Position numbers and translations under genes: made by a program
Part shown: positions 1 through 7,848 of the stretch, one piece after another
Layout: each line of letters begins with the position of its first letter
Numbering within the stretch: the first letter of the stretch is position 1
NCBI GenBank assembly: GCA_028282865.1
Contig: JANQHA010000499.1
Coordinates: 1-17,531, forward strand
Length of the DNA: 17,531 nt
Reading direction: 5' to 3'
From: Oligoflexales bacterium
Lineage (GTDB): Bacteria > Bdellovibrionota_B > Oligoflexia > Oligoflexales > CACXFL01
The notes under the pieces: model-generated
What the model was told of the DNA's origin: nothing
Databases searched by the model: none
The model's input: the letters and a program-made list of their open reading frames with translations, nothing else

Positions 1-216
1 CTTGTCGTTTTTCACCATAAACTCTAAGGCATCTAGGCCATTTGAAAACTGCTTAATATTTTTATAGCCAAGTTTGCCCAAATGACTAGAAACGATTAGC
101 CGCATATCAGACTGATCTTCGACAATCAAAATTAAATGCGACTGGTCGATACTTTCTGGAGTTTTAATGCGAAATTGCTTCGCTAAACTCTGGCTCTTTT
201 TCTCTTCGTCACTCAT
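1..216 (-). CDS. Response regulator receiver domain protein (N-terminal part, runs off the left edge)
   Basis: The minus strand is open from an ATG at 216 to the window edge (72 codons). After a polar leader of about 26 residues it reads LILIVEDQSDMRL, the first beta strand and acidic pocket (E33, D34) of a CheY-like receiver, then a GY...SNGLDALEFM segment typical of receiver helix 1/strand 2/helix 2. The phosphoacceptor Asp and anything after it lie outside the window, so the output domain is unknown. A weak GAGG lies about 14 bases before the ATG. It lies downstream of the kinase gene in the same direction, with a gap of about 126 nt. The receiver fold is clear; whether it is a single-domain regulator cannot be told. 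Confidence 0.8.
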   Translation of the reverse strand, partial: MSDEEKKSQSLAKQFRIKTPESIDQSHLILIVEDQSDMRLIVSSHLGKLGYKNIKQFSNGLDALEFMVKNDK

Positions 217-342
217 AACAGGTAGTACCCGACCTCAAAGGTTCAACTACCCTCCGTTTCGGAAGACTCGCTAAAATCATTAGAAAAATCACCATTTATC
301 GCGAAGTCACATAAATTTAATAATAATTATAAGGATTTAACT

Positions 343-672
343 TTAGTTTGCGGCCCGTCTCGCCCGCAGGCTCTTTGCCAGCGTATCAACATTCCACATC
401 TTTGTGATTTGATCTGAATATCGACTAATAGCTTGAACCTTATTGCAGGTAGGAACTTCACGGATAGAATGAACCTCACGATTATATCGAGTGTCAAATG
501 ATTGCACGAGAGAATCCAAATTATTTCGAAACTCCAGATAATGCACCGGCTCTTTATCAATGGTTTGGACTTCGACAATATCAAAAGCAGTCGCTAAATG
601 AGATGTAGCTATATTGTTAAACCGCTGCTTTCCAGGTGATAAGAAATTCAATGCTAATTCGCGAAGCACCAT
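343..672 (-). pseudogene. Probable frame-displaced C-terminal part of the upstream Ser/Thr kinase
   Basis: 109 codons from an ATG at 672, which has no Shine-Dalgarno sequence. The frame is open upstream of that ATG as far as a TGA at about 730-732, so it overlaps the end of the kinase frame (stop 696-698). The first residues, LRELALNFLSPGKQRFN, resemble the last conserved block of a protein kinase C-lobe (hydrophobic helix, short turn, then an R near the DPxxR position). The upstream kinase frame lacks exactly this block. The simplest reading is one gene with a one-base deletion or sequencing error in the overlap; a GGGG run at about 728-731 is a natural candidate. Beyond the kinase fold about 70 residues remain with no recognisable domain. 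The alternative is an independent small gene, which the missing RBS makes less likely. Confidence 0.5.
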
Positions 673-695
673 AAATATCTGGCTTGAGCGATTAG

Positions 696-1532
696 TTATA
701 CCTTGGTTTTGAAGCTGGTTGTAAGCCCCTCAGACTGCCGTTGACTTGCGGAGAGTTTACCCGAACTTGAAAGCGCAGTTATCGGTGAGTCAAAGCCAGT
801 AAGCAGACCAAAGATAATCGCCCCTAGTGAGGCGTAGTCATTGTAAAATTGAAACCGCATGGAGCGCAAAAGATCGATATCAACAAAAGCAGGTGTGCCC
901 ACCAACTTTTTTGTACCTAAAGACCTTTCCTTTATGTTTAAAACAAGTCCCCAGTCAATGATTTCCGCGCGGCCATCACTAGTAACCAGTATATTGTCAG
1001 TCTTTATATCTCGGTGGATATAGCCACTTTTATGCAAGGTTGTAAGCCCCGCTAAAAGATCAGTCACTACTCGTAGAGAACGCTCTAGCCTTTCTTCTAC
1101 TGTTTCTGCAGAAGTTAGCTTAGACAGTCGAAGCTCCGAAGCTGCATACCGGCGTAAGCTTTGATCTCGTAGAGCAGATATTTCTACGAGATAAGATTTA
1201 CTGGGATCAAACCTAGAATCTCCGAGTATCTTTACAGTTCCGACATCATGAGTCGCATTAATTCCTTGCCGATTATTATGCTTCGCTAAAAAATCGTTAA
1301 AAAAAACTTCGGGGTTTATCATCTCACTGCTAAGACCGCCTCGAGTGTTGACCTTTGCAGCAAACTTCCGACCGCCGGACCCAACCCAATAAACATTTCC
1401 ATAGCCGCCACTACCAACCTGTTTGATAAAACGGTATTCTTGGCCATTAAGAACAAAGCTGCCTCCAAAGGCCGAAATAGCACTTAGCGAGATATAGATT
1501 GATAAAAGAATGTTAGGAAAGAAACGCAGCAT
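696..1532 (-). CDS. Exported eukaryotic-type Ser/Thr protein kinase (C-lobe truncated by a frame break)
   Basis: 278 residues. A Sec-type signal peptide or anchor (residues about 1-21, FFPNILLSIYISLSAISA) precedes a Hanks-type kinase domain: glycine loop GSGGYGNV (40-47), VAIK-like lysine in FAAK (K60), catalytic loop HRDIKTDN (173-180), DWG in place of DFG (D193), a TPA activation-segment end (213-215), and an alpha-F YNDYASLG (D232). All catalytic residues are present, so the N-terminal two thirds look like an active kinase. The predicted location is odd: with this N-terminus the kinase would sit in the periplasm or on the surface, where ATP is normally absent. The C-lobe ends early, about 30 residues after alpha-F, and the missing part appears in another frame (343-672). 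It follows the MBOAT/SGNH pair in the same direction after an 85-nt gap that holds a possible promoter of its own. The substrate is unknown. Confidence 0.75.
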   Translation of the reverse strand: MLRFFPNILLSIYISLSAISAFGGSFVLNGQEYRFIKQVGSGGYGNVYWVGSGGRKFAAKVNTRGGLSSEMINPEVFFNDFLAKHNNRQGINATHDVGTVKILGDSRFDPSKSYLVEISALRDQSLRRYAASELRLSKLTSAETVEERLERSLRVVTDLLAGLTTLHKSGYIHRDIKTDNILVTSDGRAEIIDWGLVLNIKERSLGTKKLVGTPAFVDIDLLRSMRFQFYNDYASLGAIIFGLLTGFDSPITALSSSGKLSASQRQSEGLTTSFKTKV

Positions 1533-1557
1533 CCATGCTACCTAACCAATTAACTTT

Positions 1558-1586
1558 GCTATAATTTTACCAGATATACACTTCAA
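1558..1586 (-). promoter_or_regulatory. Possible promoter for the exported kinase gene
   Basis: On the minus strand, TTGAAG (1581-1586) and TATAGC (1558-1563) are separated by 17 bases, each matching the sigma-70 consensus at 4 of 6 positions, about 25 bases before the kinase ATG. Both boxes are weak, so this is only a candidate. It would let the kinase be expressed apart from the MBOAT/SGNH pair upstream. Confidence 0.3.
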
Positions 1587-1617
1587 AGTCATTCTCTCAC
1601 TATAGGTGAGCTGACAC

Positions 1618-2625
1618 CTAGAATACCATGCGTTTGTCTAGTTCATTTAGCAGTAGTTGAGTAAACTTAGGTGCGTCTCGAAAATCCAGATGTGAAGAGT
1701 CTGGACAGTCTAACTTCATGAGCTCGGGATTCTCGTGAAAGTGAAAGGTTTTTGCCGAGGTTTTACTAACCAAAGTATCCCAAAACTCGTGTTTAGGGGT
1801 TCTAATCTGTTGAAGCTGCCAAAGTGCATCGGTTGTTGGGAACCTCACAAATACTACCTGACTGCCACGCTCCTGAAGTTTTTTTACCGAACGCTCTACC
1901 TGCGCAACCCCCCTTAGCCAAGATTTCTTATTTGCCATCCGGGCCCCAGCTAAGTGCTTGCGGTAACGCTCTTGAAACTTTGCGCGGTTCAAACGAGAGT
2001 AATCTATGGCGGTCGAACGATTTCTAAGAAGCGTTCGATGAGGTTTAGAAGGCAGTCGATCTCTTACAACCAGGTTTCCAATAACTTTATGAAATTTCAA
2101 CCGGTTGTTAAAGCTAGCAAAGGTGCTTTGAAGGTATCCCTGAAAATATCCACTGACAATATCTGCTACTCCAAATTGCTTATGGAAATAATCGACATAC
2201 TGCTGCTGGGCAGTCAAATATGATCCGTATGCAAAGGGAGCGGTGACCGCACACAAGACGATCCCGTTAAAGTCTTCATCTTCGCTTAAGTCTTTGAGGA
2301 CGGCTGCGGGGTGCTTTCCGTCGATCGCTAAGTTAACGACATGGTAACCAGGGTAACGCTTTAAGAACGTATCGACAACAAACCCAGCTTGCATCCGCGA
2401 AGCCCCAAGCAAAACAACAGTTTTTTCTGACTGATAAACTCGGCTTCGGTGATAAGACCAATATGCCTTCGAATCGGTAATAGTCGGCTTAAAACCGTTG
2501 CTACGCCAATACAGCTCTAAAGCCGCAACACTGCTTACAATCAGTAAACCCGAGAGAGCAATGCTTGACTTCGGACGATTGGCTAAAAAGAAATATTTAA
2601 GGAGTTTAATAAAATAAGCTCTCAT
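1618..2625 (-). CDS. SGNH-hydrolase-like membrane-anchored protein, partner of the MBOAT acyltransferase
   Basis: 335 residues. One N-terminal membrane segment (about 22-40, after a basic cytoplasmic start) puts the rest of the protein in the periplasm. GASRMQ (74-79, with S76) fits the nucleophile block of SGNH/GDSL-type proteins. Near the C-terminus, DSSHLD places an Asp-x-x-His pair (D309, H312) where the catalytic dyad of AlgX/DltD-like proteins lies. These partners work with MBOAT enzymes to place acyl groups on exported polysaccharides or other envelope acceptors. The gene lies 9 nt downstream of the MBOAT gene, so co-transcription is very likely. Overall sequence is divergent, and the acceptor molecule cannot be deduced. 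The family role is fairly secure; the specific function is unknown. Confidence 0.75.
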   Translation of the reverse strand: MRAYFIKLLKYFFLANRPKSSIALSGLLIVSSVAALELYWRSNGFKPTITDSKAYWSYHRSRVYQSEKTVVLLGASRMQAGFVVDTFLKRYPGYHVVNLAIDGKHPAAVLKDLSEDEDFNGIVLCAVTAPFAYGSYLTAQQQYVDYFHKQFGVADIVSGYFQGYLQSTFASFNNRLKFHKVIGNLVVRDRLPSKPHRTLLRNRSTAIDYSRLNRAKFQERYRKHLAGARMANKKSWLRGVAQVERSVKKLQERGSQVVFVRFPTTDALWQLQQIRTPKHEFWDTLVSKTSAKTFHFHENPELMKLDCPDSSHLDFRDAPKFTQLLLNELDKRMVF

Positions 2626-2634
2626 AGCATTGCC

Positions 2635-4059
2635 TTAAAATTGAAAATAGATAAAGGACTGGTCCTGCCCAGCAGTCATATTAATAATAAGAGTTACCAT
2701 CACAGCGTTTATAATAGGGTGCAACGGCCAAGGAACCGTGTAACTAAGCTGCTCAAGACTTCTATTACGCAGCAACCAATGGGAGAGAAGTATCCCCGAT
2801 ACCGCTAACATCGCCGATACAGACTCTAGTGGGGTCAATATCGAAGCACTACCAAGTAAAGTAAAACTAGACATGGCTTGAACTATATCAAAGGCCTGAC
2901 CAAACCCAGTGGCTCGAAAGAAAACCCAGGCATAGCTAACTGCAATAAAGGTCGCCAGGGTCGCGACCGCTCGAAATAAGAAGCCACTCCTTACAGACTC
3001 CGGCAATGGAATACGGGCTAAAAGTCGCTCTACTACTAAGTAGAGCCCGTGCAACCCTCCCCAAACGACAAAAGTCCACGAGGCTCCGTGCCACAGACCA
3101 CCAAGTAGCATGGTCACCGATAAGTTAATATAGGTACGGGTTTTACCATTTCTGTTTCCGCCTAACGGGATGTATAGATAGTCTCTAAGCCACGAGGATA
3201 AAGAAATATGCCAACGCTGCCAAAAATCTGAAAAACCCCTTGCAGCGTATGGGAACCGAAAGTTATCTGGCAATTTAAAACCGAGGCATAACGCGATGCC
3301 AATGGCACAGCTAGAATACCCAGAAAAATCACAAAATATCTGTCCCGAAAAAGCCAGTGTTCCAATCCAGGCGTCCAAAGACCCCACTGCTTCTTTGGCC
3401 GAATATACTTTGTCAGCTACAGGGGCTAACAAGCCATCAGCTAAAACCACCTTCTGGAACACACCCAGAATAAACAGATTTAGCCCCCAATTAATTTTAT
3501 CCCAACCAACCACTGGCTGCTTGCGGCACTGCGGTAGAAAAACGTCCGATCTCACAATAGGGCCGGCAACAAGCTGCGGAAAGAAGCTTACGTATAAAGC
3601 AAAATCGAGAAAGCTTGTCCAAGGCTTAGCTTTGCCTCGGTATACGTCGATGGTATATGAAAGCGTCTGAAACGTGTAAAATGAAATCCCGACTGGTAAA
3701 ATAATATCCGACTGCGGAAATGATGCCTGGAAACCAGCCAAGCTGAGTAGTTGTTCAAAACTTTCTAGTAAAAAACCACCGTATTTAAAATACCCTAACA
3801 AACCTAGGTTGGTCGCGAGTGAGGTCACAATGAGAGCTGCCCGGTTCTTGGCATTCGGACCTCCAAGCCGCTTGGCTACAAACCAGTCTATGAGGGTCGA
3901 CAGAATGATAAGCAGGATAAACGGAGGATTCCAAGCCATGTAAAATAAGTAGCTTGCTACCAGCAGTCCAATCTTTTTTGTTCGCCAGGAAAAAGGAATT
4001 TGATAGAGCGCCAAAATACAAGAGAAGAATATAACAAAAGGAATAGAATTAAATAGCAT
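2635..4059 (-). CDS. MBOAT family O-acyltransferase (AlgI/DltB-like)
   Basis: 474 residues with many membrane segments. Family landmarks are easily seen: LPVGISFYTFQTLSYTIDVYRG (from about 121), FPQLVAGPIVR (160-170), a DFWQRWHISLSSWLRDYLYIPLGG block (278-301, H284) and the LWHGASWTF block containing the invariant catalytic histidine (H324). Length is normal for the AlgI-like group. These enzymes move an acyl group, often acetyl, across the inner membrane to an extracytoplasmic polysaccharide or lipid acceptor. It is the first gene of a minus-strand run with an SGNH-type partner 9 nt downstream, the usual arrangement. No alginate or other polymer synthesis genes are in the window, so the acceptor is open and a gene name would be unjustified. 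The ATG is preceded by AGGGA about 9 bases upstream. Confidence 0.92.
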   Translation of the reverse strand: MLFNSIPFVIFFSCILALYQIPFSWRTKKIGLLVASYLFYMAWNPPFILLIILSTLIDWFVAKRLGGPNAKNRAALIVTSLATNLGLLGYFKYGGFLLESFEQLLSLAGFQASFPQSDIILPVGISFYTFQTLSYTIDVYRGKAKPWTSFLDFALYVSFFPQLVAGPIVRSDVFLPQCRKQPVVGWDKINWGLNLFILGVFQKVVLADGLLAPVADKVYSAKEAVGSLDAWIGTLAFSGQIFCDFSGYSSCAIGIALCLGFKLPDNFRFPYAARGFSDFWQRWHISLSSWLRDYLYIPLGGNRNGKTRTYINLSVTMLLGGLWHGASWTFVVWGGLHGLYLVVERLLARIPLPESVRSGFLFRAVATLATFIAVSYAWVFFRATGFGQAFDIVQAMSSFTLLGSASILTPLESVSAMLAVSGILLSHWLLRNRSLEQLSYTVPWPLHPIINAVMVTLIINMTAGQDQSFIYFQF

Positions 4060-4112
4060 TTCCCAACGTCCCTGTTGTAGTACTTTTGTTTATTTCAAAA
4101 TACTCTAGCAAA

Positions 4113-4118
4113 ATTATA
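4113..4118 (-). promoter_or_regulatory. Possible -10 box for the MBOAT/SGNH run
   Basis: A perfect TATAAT on the minus strand, about 54 bases before the MBOAT ATG, in the divergent region 4060-4290. I could not find a good -35 box 16-18 bases further upstream, so the promoter is tentative. No clear plus-strand promoter for the beta-barrel gene was found in the same region. Confidence 0.35.
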
Positions 4119-4290
4119 TCGGTATTAAAAGACTATATACGAATCAAATTTATACAGTAATTTCAATAGATAACCCAAAATACACCGGTTAGTATCGTCG
4201 AGCCTTGGCAGCAAATGAAATGGGCTAGTTATGTCGTTATTTTGTGTTAAGGTTTGCGTATCAATATCGGTCGACCAAGGAGCGAAGAGT

Positions 4291-4866
4291 ATGAAGCATA
4301 TAAAACTGACATGCCTAGCAGTGACTATATTTTGGACTTCATGCACGGCGGCAACCGCTCAAGAATCAGCACCAGCTGGCCCTGTTCTTTTCATTCAAGG
4401 TCACATTTTCCCATCAACCTTTACTTTTGGTGCTACGGTCCAGAAACACAGACTTGGAATCTTTACCAGCAAATCCAATGGCAACGTTTACTATTCCCTT
4501 GGCACTGAATATGCTTATCACTTTAGCGGCGCTTTAAAGACCGGCGTTTATATCAAGGCTTTTTTTGAGCGGCGGTGGTTTGCGCCAGGTCTAGAGATCA
4601 ATGAACGCTACGACGAAGAAAGCCGCACTTGGAAGCATGACACTGTAGACAATCATACTGCCAACCATGTAGGGGCTATTTTTGGAGTCCAGTGGCATCT
4701 AGGGATGCCACAACTCTTCATGCAGGCAGGCATCGGCTGGCAGCATAACAGCAACCCAATAAATGCCCGTAGGCCCAAGTTTTATATTGGCCTTGGCGAC
4801 AGTCATGATGTTAGAGCTAGAACAGAGGTCGCTGGCGAGGTTGGTATCGGGTACTTCTTTTTCTAA
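4291..4866 (+). CDS. Small secreted beta-barrel-like outer-membrane protein
   Basis: 191 residues from the ATG at 4291. I prefer this to an upstream in-frame ATG at 4231 because AAGGAG (4277-4282) lies 8 bases before it and because the protein then begins with a signal peptide (MKHIKLTCLAVTIFWTSCTA, cleavage likely after ATA at residue 23). The mature part is rich in alternating aromatic and polar strands with Gly/Tyr turns, and the protein ends in GIGYFFF, an aromatic C-terminus typical of outer-membrane barrels recognised by BamA. Roughly 168 mature residues would fit an eight-stranded barrel. No enzymatic motif is visible and I recognise no named family. It is divergent from the MBOAT gene, and nothing links it firmly to either neighbour. 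Export is well supported; function is unknown. Confidence 0.65.
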   Translation: MKHIKLTCLAVTIFWTSCTAATAQESAPAGPVLFIQGHIFPSTFTFGATVQKHRLGIFTSKSNGNVYYSLGTEYAYHFSGALKTGVYIKAFFERRWFAPGLEINERYDEESRTWKHDTVDNHTANHVGAIFGVQWHLGMPQLFMQAGIGWQHNSNPINARRPKFYIGLGDSHDVRARTEVAGEVGIGYFFF

Positions 4867-4979
4867 ATATAGTACTATTACACTAAACCAATCCTGTCGG
4901 CTATCTATCTTAGCTATTGATCTAGTACCATTTATTCGAAAAATTTAATGATTAGAAAAGTTAATTTATTCTTTGCCCA

Positions 4980-5022
4980 TTCATATAACCTCATGACTCC
5001 GGTATATTATCCGATGGAGTCA
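4980..5022 (+). promoter_or_regulatory. Promoter-like site with nested inverted repeat upstream of the H-NOX operon
   Basis: TTCATA (4980-4985) and TATATT (5003-5008) are separated by 17 bases. The -10-like box lies inside a perfect 7-bp inverted repeat, TGACTCC (4994-5000) and GGAGTCA (5016-5022), with a 15-base spacer. The centre-to-centre arm distance is 22 bases, about two helical turns, which would suit a dimeric DNA-binding protein. It ends 31 bases before the H-NOX start codon. The repeat is seen directly; promoter and operator roles are inferred. Confidence 0.4.
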
Positions 5023-5053
5023 GCAACATAGCTTAAATAATTCGGAGGTTCCT

Positions 5054-5614
5054 GTGAAAGGTATTGTTTTTAATGTTTTTGAGAAGTTTATCGTTGAGAA
5101 TCACGGCCAAGATTTTTTCGAGGATGTTTTGGACGAGTGCGAGCTTCAGACAGACGGTGCGTTTGTCGGGCCTGGTACTTATCCGGACAGCGATTTACTT
5201 GAAATTGTATCTAAAACTATTGCCAAAGCAGGAATCCCATTAGATGCAGCCTTAAAAGCCTTTGGCCAATATTTGTTTCATGAGCTAGTTAAGACTTACC
5301 CGGTATTTGTCGATTCGGTTTCTTCTCTAAAAGATTTTTTGAAATCGGTTGACGGTGTAATTCACGTCGAAGTTAATAAACTGTATCCAGAAGCCATTAC
5401 GCCAAAGTTTGAGTATAATGAACCTTCTGATGACGTGCTCGAAATAAAGTACTCCTCCGATCGTAACCTTCCAGACCTATTTGAAGGCCTTACAAACGGT
5501 GCCGCTGAACACTATAAATCTGAGATTGAAATGAACCGAGTACCTGTAGACGAAAGCAAAGGTATTTGGAAATTTTCAATTAAATTTTGTGATGCCGCCA
5601 CCGGTGCTGCATAA
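5054..5614 (+). CDS. H-NOX (haem nitric oxide/oxygen-binding) sensor protein
   Basis: 186 residues from a GTG at 5054 with CGGAGG 5 bases upstream. The opening MKGIVFNVFEKFI is the family N-terminus. The proximal haem ligand is His104 in GVIHVEVNKLYP, Pro117 fits the conserved haem-distorting proline, and YSSDR (133-137) is the YxSxR haem-propionate motif. Counting five residues past that Arg, as for the distal Tyr of the O2-binding Thermoanaerobacter protein, gives Leu142. The sensor therefore probably binds NO selectively over O2. Only two cysteines are present (C29, C179), so the four-ligand zinc site of some gammaproteobacterial members seems absent. A hybrid kinase gene starts 18 nt downstream; stand-alone H-NOX proteins usually act by inhibiting such a kinase when NO is bound. 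Identification is strong; ligand preference is inferred. Confidence 0.95.
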   Translation: MKGIVFNVFEKFIVENHGQDFFEDVLDECELQTDGAFVGPGTYPDSDLLEIVSKTIAKAGIPLDAALKAFGQYLFHELVKTYPVFVDSVSSLKDFLKSVDGVIHVEVNKLYPEAITPKFEYNEPSDDVLEIKYSSDRNLPDLFEGLTNGAAEHYKSEIEMNRVPVDESKGIWKFSIKFCDAATGAA

Positions 5615-5632
5615 GCTAAAGAGTGTAGTCTC

Positions 5633-7822
5633 ATGGATGAGTCAAACAAGTTAGAACGCAGGCTTAAGCGTGCTAATCAGAAGATAGAGCAGCTCGAGGT
5701 TTTGGTGGAAACTAAAACCCGAGAGGCCTTTCTTGCCAAAGAAGAGGCAGAAAGAGCACGTGATGGTCTCGAAATAAAAGTTGCCGAGCGTACCAAAGAC
5801 CTTGAGGAACTCAACGTCGCCCTGGAAAAAGAAAAGCAAATCGCAGAATCAGCAAACCAGGCAAAAAGTCTCTTCCTGGCAAACATGAGCCATGAGATCC
5901 GCACTCCGATGAACGCAGTCATAGGCACCACAAGCCTCATGATGCAGACAAAGTTGGATCCTGAGCAAGTCTCCTACCTCAAGAAGATAAAGGTATCTGG
6001 CGATGCGCTATTAGCTCTAGTGAACGATATATTGGACTTTTCTAAGATCGAGGCTGGAGAGCTGACACTAGAGGAAACTGAGTTTGAGTTGGAGAGTGTT
6101 CTAGATGATGTCATGGAATTATTTACTGAACCGGTCAACAACAAAGACCTAGAACTACTCATCCATGTCGATCCGTCTATACCCAGTAAGCTGATTGGTG
6201 ACCCAACGCGGTTAAAACAGATACTGATAAACCTAGGTAGTAATGCGATCAAATTTACTGAATCGGGGCATATTAAAATAAATATTTATCGACAAGGCGA
6301 TGAAAACAATAAAATTAGATTTGAAATCATCGACTCGGGAATTGGGATAAAAGAAGACGCCATACCAAATTTGTTTTCATCTTTTACTCAAGCGGATTTT
6401 TCAACAACCCGCAAATTTGGAGGCACCGGTCTCGGACTAGCTATATGCAAGAAGTTAACTGAACTCATGGACGGACAGATCGGAGTCACTAGCACGCTTG
6501 GTATAGGAAGCACCTTCTACTTTGATGTTCCGATAAAAATAGAAGGCTCACCAGGAAGAATCGGCGAGTTCCCAGAAAAGCTCACTCACGGGAAAATACT
6601 CATAGTTAACCAGAACGAAGAAGCTAGAGCATGCGTAACACGACAATTAAATGATTGGGGTTTAACAACAGCAGTTGCTGGTGAGGCGCTCGAAGCCATC
6701 AGAATACTCAAAGAAGCAGCCGCCCAAGAGAAGCCATTTGATATGGCGATTATATCTCAGCAGCTGCCTGAAGTTAATGGACTAGAGTTGGGATCTTTAA
6801 TCACCAAACGGGCTGATATATCAAAAACTAAATTAGCTATTATATCCAATAAGGCGCGTCATCCATTCAGCTACGAAGAAGCCGTCAATCATGGTTTTTT
6901 AGATTCGCTTGGAAAACCGCTCAAGCATAATACGCTTCGAAGACTAGTCGTAGCATTTCTAACTGGTGGAGATGAAATCGAAGCCTATAGAAATGAAAGA
7001 TACTCGTTTCAAAAGTCCGAAGACACTGTCCCGCCACAAAATGTTTTGGTGGTCGAGGACAATTCCGCCAATCAGCACTTAATGAGAGCTATTCTGACTA
7101 AAGCCGGTCACAGTGTAGAGATAGCAGAGAATGGTAAAATAGCTGTCGATCGGGTGAGAAACGGTTCCTTTGATATAGTTTTGATGGATTGCCAGATGCC
7201 TGAAATGGACGGATTCCAAGCGACCACAGAAATCAGGAAGTTTAAACCAAAAGATGAATTGCCCATCATCGCTCTCACTGCCAACGCTTTGAAAGGAGAC
7301 CGCGAAAGATGCCTTGAAATTGGCATGAACGATTACGCAACCAAGCCCGTAACAGTGGAAAGGGTCGGTGAATTAATCTCATTATTCAGCTCAAAGCCGG
7401 CTGAGAATTCCACGGTCGCAACAACGCCTTCCACAACCGCTCGAGTAAAGCCTAAAACTCCTGAACCCGAGCCAGAACCCAAGCTTAAATCCGTTGATTT
7501 AGATGCTATCGAAATGCTTAGAGGGCTAGATCTTCACACTAGACAAATCAATTCATTCTTATCTGGTGCCGAAGATATTTTCTCTGAAATCGAAGAAACC
7601 ATTAAACAAAAAAATGGTGATGAGATAAAAAAATCAGCTCACAAATTCAAAACCACATGCGGTATCGTCGGCGCAAAAATCATGACTGAAATATGTGAGA
7701 AACTTGAGGCTGCAGGCCTTAGCAATAACATAGAAGAAGCTGAAAAACTGTTTAAAGACTTAGTCTCGGAGTTTACGGTTGTAGAGGGAATCCTCCAAGA
7801 TCAATTGCCTAAAGCAAGTTAA
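5633..7822 (+). CDS. Hybrid sensor histidine kinase with HPt domain, H-NOX-associated
   Basis: 729 residues, cytoplasmic, no membrane segment. Order: N-terminal coiled coil (about 5-80); HisKA with H87 in MSHEIRTP; HATPase_c with N box (LGSNAIKF, 201-208), G1 DSGIGI (234-239) and G2 GGTGLGLA (263-270); a degenerate receiver (about 320-440); a full receiver (470-585; D476, phosphoacceptor D519 in [12 protein letters not shown]571); a Pro/Glu-rich linker (about 588-620); and a C-terminal HPt with H670 in SAHKFKTT. In the first receiver the phosphoacceptor position is Ser375 ([10 protein letters not shown]) and the acidic pocket is replaced by NQN, so it cannot be phosphorylated normally. There is no sensory domain, and the gene follows the H-NOX gene by 18 nt, so the haem protein presumably provides the input. 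The HPt could pass phosphate to separate receivers, several of which are encoded nearby. AAAGAG lies 9 bases before the ATG. Confidence 0.93.
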   Translation: MDESNKLERRLKRANQKIEQLEVLVETKTREAFLAKEEAERARDGLEIKVAERTKDLEELNVALEKEKQIAESANQAKSLFLANMSHEIRTPMNAVIGTTSLMMQTKLDPEQVSYLKKIKVSGDALLALVNDILDFSKIEAGELTLEETEFELESVLDDVMELFTEPVNNKDLELLIHVDPSIPSKLIGDPTRLKQILINLGSNAIKFTESGHIKINIYRQGDENNKIRFEIIDSGIGIKEDAIPNLFSSFTQADFSTTRKFGGTGLGLAICKKLTELMDGQIGVTSTLGIGSTFYFDVPIKIEGSPGRIGEFPEKLTHGKILIVNQNEEARACVTRQLNDWGLTTAVAGEALEAIRILKEAAAQEKPFDMAIISQQLPEVNGLELGSLITKRADISKTKLAIISNKARHPFSYEEAVNHGFLDSLGKPLKHNTLRRLVVAFLTGGDEIEAYRNERYSFQKSEDTVPPQNVLVVEDNSANQHLMRAILTKAGHSVEIAENGKIAVDRVRNGSFDIVLMDCQMPEMDGFQATTEIRKFKPKDELPIIALTANALKGDRERCLEIGMNDYATKPVTVERVGELISLFSSKPAENSTVATTPSTTARVKPKTPEPEPEPKLKSVDLDAIEMLRGLDLHTRQINSFLSGAEDIFSEIEETIKQKNGDEIKKSAHKFKTTCGIVGAKIMTEICEKLEAAGLSNNIEEAEKLFKDLVSEFTVVEGILQDQLPKAS

Positions 7823-7848
7823 ATTGGTTAGCGCCGATTATCTCGTAC

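Noticed and set aside
4231..4290. A longer start (ATG at 4231) for the beta-barrel-like protein.
   Set aside because: The ATG at 4291 has AAGGAG at ideal spacing and gives a normal signal peptide; the longer form buries it.
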